Both the position numbers and the translations under genes were made by a program. A stretch of 64,000 bases of DNA from Apostichopus japonicus. Lineage: Eukaryota > Echinodermata > Holothuroidea > Aspidochirotida > Stichopodidae. The stretch is from assembly GCF_037975245.1 (NCBI RefSeq), contig NC_092574.1, positions 8,558,213 to 8,622,212 on the forward strand. Reading direction: 5' to 3'. Under the pieces are notes generated by a model. It saw only the letters and a program-made list of their open reading frames with translations. It made no database searches and was not told the DNA's origin. Of the stretch, positions 59,214 through 64,000 are shown piece by piece; positions within the stretch are counted from its first letter, which is position 1, and every line of letters begins with the position of its first letter.

Positions 59214-59310
59214 AATCAAGAACAGTTAATAAACTTCCACCCCCCCCCCCCCACCGGGATTCGAACCGTTGATACGGTTCATGAAGTTTATGATTGTCTT
59301 CTCTCAATTC
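59211..59310 (-). mobile_element. tRNA-derived SINE fragment
   Basis: On the minus strand it reads a T-arm/B-box-like GGTTCGAATCCCGG, a G-run, then AAGTTTATTAACTGTTCTTG and ATTTTC, followed by (TA)n. This has the same order as the SINE at 62,512-62,640. The 5' tRNA half has diverged or is absent. Confidence 0.65.
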
Positions 59311-59671
59311 TTTTTGTAGAGTCTGAATTATAACAGCTCAGCACGTTGAATTTCTCGTCAGCTTCGGAACAGAGCAAAAGGCTGACGGGTTTACTGTGTT
59401 ACTACTGAGTCTTGTCTCGTCTGACTTCAACTACGACGATACAGACGAGACCAGTCCCATCCGTCAACGGCGCGAATTGCCTGTTCTTGTACAGAGGTTA
59501 ATACGTGTTACGACGATAACTAAGACGCTCTTTGTACAGTCTCCACGTTACTAGAAAAAAGAAAGGACGGAGCAAAAGATCTCTTATTGGTATTAAGAGT
59601 TAATAAACGACTGATTATTGCACGTAGACAAAATATTCAATTATTTTCAGTGAAGATAATCGATTGATACA
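59311..59671. other. 5' flank of GPCR pseudogene
   Basis: Noncoding. On the minus strand, about 59,405-59,480 (GCAATTCG..., CTCGTCTGTATCGTCGT, TTGAAGTC) resembles part of the repeat-unit body at about 8,140-8,210, suggesting an old shared segment. Confidence 0.4.
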
Positions 59672-60708
59672 ATGTCGTCGTCCTACAATTTTACAGTTGG
59701 ATCTGACGATTACGGTTACGATAGTATTAGTAGTTATACTTTCAGTGGCTCTGATCGGCCTGACGTGTATCAACGCTCCAAATTGTCTGCTACCATATAC
59801 AATATTGCCCTCGTAGTCATTCTCGTGTTCGGGGTGATAGCAAACACAGCCGTACTTTCACTAGTAGCTTTCGTTCGAGAGCTTCGTGGTTCCTCTAATG
59901 TGTTTATTTCAATGCTTTGAGGATCCAACATTCTTATGTTGGTAACCATTATCCCCCTAGACTTAGTGGACCAGGACTCATTTAAACTACCTCCCGCAAT
60001 TGCTAATTTACAGCATTACATATTACTCTACTGTTGTACACTCTCCGTATTATCATTGGTAATGTTAAGTTTTGAACGATGGTGTGCTGTAGTCAGACCA
60101 ACATGGCATAATGTGATAGGGATTGGCTGGAAAGTCGGGACTGTATTTATTCTGGGGGCTTTGCTAGCACTACCGTACGCATTTACATTTGATCGGTCAG
60201 GAGGAGTCAGGGCAAAGGACTTCAGAAATTGCTTAGCCTATTACGGTTTCGTGGTCTTGTATGTAGTGCCTCTGGCCATTATTTTCTGCATGTACGTCTT
60301 CGTGGCAATAACTCTTTGTAGGCAAAGTAAGCCAATCAAAGAATCTGTGAAGCGTAACAAAAAAGCACGAGCTGGGCGAACCAGGATAGCAAGAGTGGTA
60401 ATATGTCTGGCGATATGTTTTGCTGTGTGCTGGCTGCTTTCCATCTTCTGGTTATATTTGCGATGTTTGACGAAAGTTATGAAAAACCGAGTGGTGCTAC
60501 AGTAGTACTGTTTCACTGGCGCACGTGCTTCCAAATGTTTAACACGTGTTGCGATCCATTGTCAATCTTTCTGATGGGATCTCGTTTTCGAAGACATCTT
60601 CTTTCCGGCATATCGCGCATATTTCATGTACCGCCGAACTTACGTACGACACTAGGACGTTCAAGACGAGATCCCAGTACGTCGGCTACGATGGTTCAGA
60701 TGAAATGA
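59672..60708 (+). pseudogene. Broken paralogue of the GPCR at 17,693 (class A)
   Basis: The same receptor type as the minus-strand gene at 17,693-18,832, sharing GVIANTAVLSLVAFVREL, SFERWCAVVRP and FNTCCDP. It is disrupted twice. A TGA at 59,918-59,920 in TM2 stands where the intact paralogue has a Cys codon (residue 94). One base is missing in the TM6 Pro codon of CWxP (60,437-60,438), so the reading continues in another frame to 60,708. Like its relative it has Asn at 2.50 and Asp at 7.49. The N-terminus is poorly conserved and the C-tail shorter. Starts at ATG 59,672. A TGA recoded as selenocysteine cannot rescue it because of the frameshift. Orientation is opposite to the intact copy. Confidence 0.88.
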
Positions 60709-62454
60709 AATCTTACGGGCATACAATGCTCTCAAGGCAGATGTGGAAAAAGAGATAAAAGATATACTATCCTCTACACCCATTTCTTACCGTATATAGC
60801 TAGTCATATCCTCTCATATATGTCAAATGTGAAAGATTCGTCTTAATTATTGGTATGTTTTCATATGATCGTATAATTTCAAATGTCTTAATACCGTTAT
60901 TACGAACTGTTAAATCGAGATATACTGTTAAGTTATCTCCTGTACTAAAAAGTGATGTATAGTTCAATGTATACCAGTTACAAATCTCGACAGCCACAGA
61001 AACAATGGGGATATAGAGAACGGTGAGTGGCTGAGCCGTGTTGAGAAATTAAAGGAGGAGTGTCTGCATAGGCTAAACAGATGAAGAATAAATGGAATAG
61101 GGCATAGCAAGTACTATGCTATAGGTGGGAAATACAAGACTGTCTGTCGCCTCTCTGTGGGATAATTTGAACATGATATTGGAGGATGAGTACCATATCT
61201 GAGCTGATACGTAAATATTTCAGTGCCTTGTGAAATCGTATAGCAGACCAGTCTTGTGTAAGGTGACCATATTTCTATGGGTTGGAACTTGTTGAAGGTG
61301 GTTTGGGGCGGGCGCTACAAGGGGAGGGGTGTCCACCTCTCGCCTTTTGACAAGAAAGTGCTAGTCTGGTAGAGCACAGACATGACATAATCAAAGAGTA
61401 GGCCGCTATAGGTCAGCACAGGAGTAGCACGACTTCTATGTCGTATAGGAAACACCCTTGTACATTACTCCGCGTATATAGTAGGATAGGCCTATACCCT
61501 ACCGTTATAATAGTCCTGTGTTGCGATATCTGAGCGGATCGTCTGTGTGAGGGATAGGCCTATTTGTATATGCATGTTGGGTATTTGTTGTTGTTTTTTT
61601 AATGACGTGTAATTTAAGTATAACGGGCAGGAAGGTATAGATTTTGCAAATTTCTAAATGTTGTGAATAAAAGCGTACATGTCAGGGATTTAATTCTGGG
61701 ACAAAGTTTTTGGGGACACTTGTTAATCGGGGACGAAACATCGGAATGTTGGACTGTCCCTGAAACATTTGGGGACGTTTGATCACATTAGTTGTGTGGC
61801 CTGGATGGAAATTCGACGCTTTGCCCATTCCAGGGTGAATATGTGCCAAATCTTGATATTTGATTTCATTCGAAAACATGAAGCAGAATGATGGAAAGGG
61901 TTTCTATTTAAAGGCTTTTCTCTGTCAAGTCGAACCGTTTAAGAGCCGATAAACGGTGATGTCAGTACCTTGATGTAAAATCACATCAGATATTGTCTTA
62001 CCTTGGAATTTTGGAGTGTCACCTATCAACAGGGTAATATATTTCAAAAACATATATATATATATATATATTCTATTTATATTTTGATAGTCTTATTGTT
62101 ACTAATTTCGGCTGTAATAGTTTAGTATTTTAGTTTTATTGTATGCTGTCATATGTTATTGCTTTCGTCTTTAATTTCTGAATTTTATTGCTTTAATATT
62201 TATTGTTTGAATATTAATTTATTTTTGTAATTTTTAGGATGCAATAGTTTAAGGCTGTATATATTATTTTTAAGCTGCAGTTGTAATATTTTATGCGATT
62301 TTGTGAAGTCCTTTGAGATCATTCTTTGATGTAAAGCGCTATATTATCATAAATAAACTAACGAGTTGGTTAACATCATGTATCTTGATCTCTAGAGTAA
62401 GGCAAAATATGTCACCAAAAACAGAACTAGTATTGTTCGATACAGGTGACAAAC
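60709..62454. other. Single-copy noncoding DNA
   Basis: No gene recognised. A TA tract lies at about 62,053-62,071. Confidence 0.45.
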
Positions 62455-62630
62455 GCCTACAGTGGAATTTCGACCTTCCTTACCGGTTTCGAACCTCTGG
62501 ACATACAATCAGCGTCCATAGCCTAGTGGTTAGGGTGTCCGCGTACAGAGCTGAAGGCCCGTGGTTCGAATCGCGGTGGAGGCTGAAAGTTTTTTCACTG
62601 TCCTTGATTTTCCAACTCATTACGATTTTC

Positions 62631-62692
<62 letters not shown>
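62455..62692 (+). mobile_element. tRNA-derived SINE with (TA)n tail, best copy
   Basis: The tRNA-like head at 62,512-62,583 has an A box (TAGCCTAGTGG) and a B box (GGTTCGAATCG). Acceptor halves GCGTCCA and TGGAGGC pair at 6 of 7 positions. The T stem needs an 8-nt loop and contains a G-U pair, so it is degenerate. A tRNA-unrelated tail (GAAAGTTTTTTCACTGTCC ... TTTCATTTA) and a TA tract of about 59 bp follow. Fragments of the same family are at 53,377 and 59,211. It would be transcribed by RNA polymerase III if active. Confidence 0.8.
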
Positions 62693-62696
<4 letters not shown>

Positions 62697-62736
62697 ATAC
62701 TAGATGAGACTAGTCTCATCTAGTATCAACATATAT
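62687..62736. repeat. 50-bp perfect palindrome at the end of (TA)n
   Basis: A zero-spacer palindrome centred on ACTAGT (GATGAGACTAGTCTCATC with matching flanks through GTTGATACTA and TAGTATCAAC) directly follows the SINE's TA tract. Confidence 0.95.
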
Positions 62737-64000
62737 TCCGCTCTGAAGAAGAAGAAGGAGAAGGAGAAGAAGGAAAAAATAGACTTAGAAATATAATGAT
62801 AACAGAAACCACGCGAAAAGACTAACGTAATCGTAGTTAAGTAATTAATTATACCTTTAATTACGGAACGCGTGTATCAATGGTCCAATATTTTCGCAGA
62901 GGAATTATTTTATAGTATTAGTAAAACCATGGTGTAGCGAGGCAACGGAATGGTTGCAGTAGTTTTAATTAATAAACGTTTGTTACATGTATCGCAGTAT
63001 TTTCACAGGTATTGCCACTGAGCTGGTGTTATACGGCTTCTTGCAAATGTCGTGTTGATTAAATGTGTTTTTGGCCATGGTTATATGTTCCGGTAGTCGC
63101 TCTCTATACTTTTTAATCGAAGCTGTGCCGCTTTTGGCAAGTCCGGGTGGTTTCCCAGAGAGGTTCTTCTACCATGCGTAGTTTGTGAAGGCGGGCCTAG
63201 TGTCAGTTACTTATAAGATAACGAACTGGATGAACTTTGTAGGAAAATACGGGTGTTTCCTTGGCTGGGGGTTTAACAATGGGTAGTATTGAGAACAGTG
63301 CTTTGGGTGCGGGAGGTGAGATGTAGTATAAAACGGAGTGTCGGTTAGGCTAACGGTAGTCGACTCTATAATTGAACAGCCTATAGTGTACCCTTCTTTT
63401 TCACAGAGCTGTTTTCCCGTATCTATTTGCTATACTGCCCAGAGAACGCCCGCGGCAAACGCTTTCGATTGATTTGTATCGGATAGATACTCGGGCATGT
63501 AAAATACAGTGGGTAAGCAAATTCATGGTAGGCAGAAACGGACTCTGAGGCATGTACAGTCAAGCGAGAAAAAGAGTATCACTATAAACGACTTGGCCAA
63601 GACTAGGCTAACGGGGTTGTCGCTGCTGTAGGCTGACTAGGCTTTATCATCGGCTGTGTTCTGTGTTGCAGGGTACCGTACGTTTTCCGTTGCCATAACT
63701 TGTCTAGGACGCTAGTGTGGCACCAGTGAGCGTGCGCCGCCAAGGTCATAGCGGCGTTAGTTAGTGTGCACGCGCTGCCAAGTCATACGTGATACGAACC
63801 AATGTGCCCCGCTCGCGAGCTTTTTTTCCCCAGCGCGGTTAAGGCCATCATTTGCATACCTCCCTTCTCATTGGCTGGGTCTTGCACTTTTGATGCTGAA
63901 TTAGGAACTTCTTGCTTACGCTATGCGTGTGTGTATGTACATGAACATACACGTACACGCAGTGTGGATCGTGATTCGCATACACGTACTGTATGAACTG
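62737..64000. other. Single-copy DNA, possible 5' flank of a gene beyond the window
   Basis: An A/G-rich stretch is at 62,746-62,780. From about 63,400 the DNA is visibly richer in CpG (for example GAACGCCCGCGGC, GCGTGCGCCGCC). No coding frame with a known domain is present. The composition change is compatible with a promoter region, but this is inference. Confidence 0.35.

Noticed and set aside
59918-59920. TGA as a selenocysteine codon in the GPCR
   Set aside because: A second lesion (frameshift in TM6) and the absence of any known selenoprotein GPCR make a pseudogene far more likely.
62512-62583. A functional tRNA gene
   Set aside because: An acceptor mismatch, an 8-nt T loop, a following SINE tail and related fragments at 53,377 and 59,211 show it is the head of a SINE.

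Overview
The window looks like gene-poor, repeat-rich nuclear DNA from a marine invertebrate animal. The evidence is an intronless rhodopsin-class GPCR gene and a broken paralogue, a tRNA-derived SINE family with (TA)n tails, long minisatellites, fold-back elements and a Maverick/Polinton- or adintovirus-type protein-primed family B DNA polymerase. Lineage-expanded single-exon GPCRs would suit an echinoderm such as a sea cucumber or urchin, but that is inference. There are no operons, ribosome-binding sites or other bacterial features.

Layout. Three copies of a large repeat unit fill most of the window. Copy A covers 1-12,310, with its leader joined at 12,311-12,980. Copy C covers 19,748-27,607. 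Copy D covers 41,591-52,560. Each unit has a leader, a C-rich 17-bp minisatellite, a fold-back element built of AAGT-rich palindromes, a 36-bp minisatellite, a long noncoding body, a SAM-domain-like fragment and two (TA)n tracts. Another leader plus minisatellite (copy B, 12,311-14,190) leads into single-copy DNA (14,191-19,747). That stretch holds the one intact host gene, a minus-strand GPCR at 17,693-18,832. Its pseudogenised relative lies on the plus strand at 59,672-60,708, in the single-copy right flank (52,561-64,000).

The most striking object is at 25,627-41,590: a giant imperfect palindrome carrying both host repeat-unit DNA and a mobile element. The centre and right arm encode one full-length polymerase (33,165-37,511; two C2H2 fingers, exonuclease and polymerase motifs intact). 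The left arm carries an inverted, N-terminally truncated, nearly identical second copy (28,552-31,431). The arms obey one coordinate sum (66,063) inside the element and another (67,217) outside. The difference of 1,154 bp is explained by one deletion in the left arm. At the inner edge of the left arm is a perfect 59-bp inverted repeat around a 64-nt spacer. It encodes a relic of a different polymerase N-terminus. No integrase, packaging ATPase, protease or capsid gene is visible, so this is a polymerase-only remnant or derivative.

Most other long open frames are by-products of minisatellites, (TA)n tracts or antisense reading. The genes do not form a pathway. What unites the region is duplication, inversion and insertion of repeats around GPCR genes.
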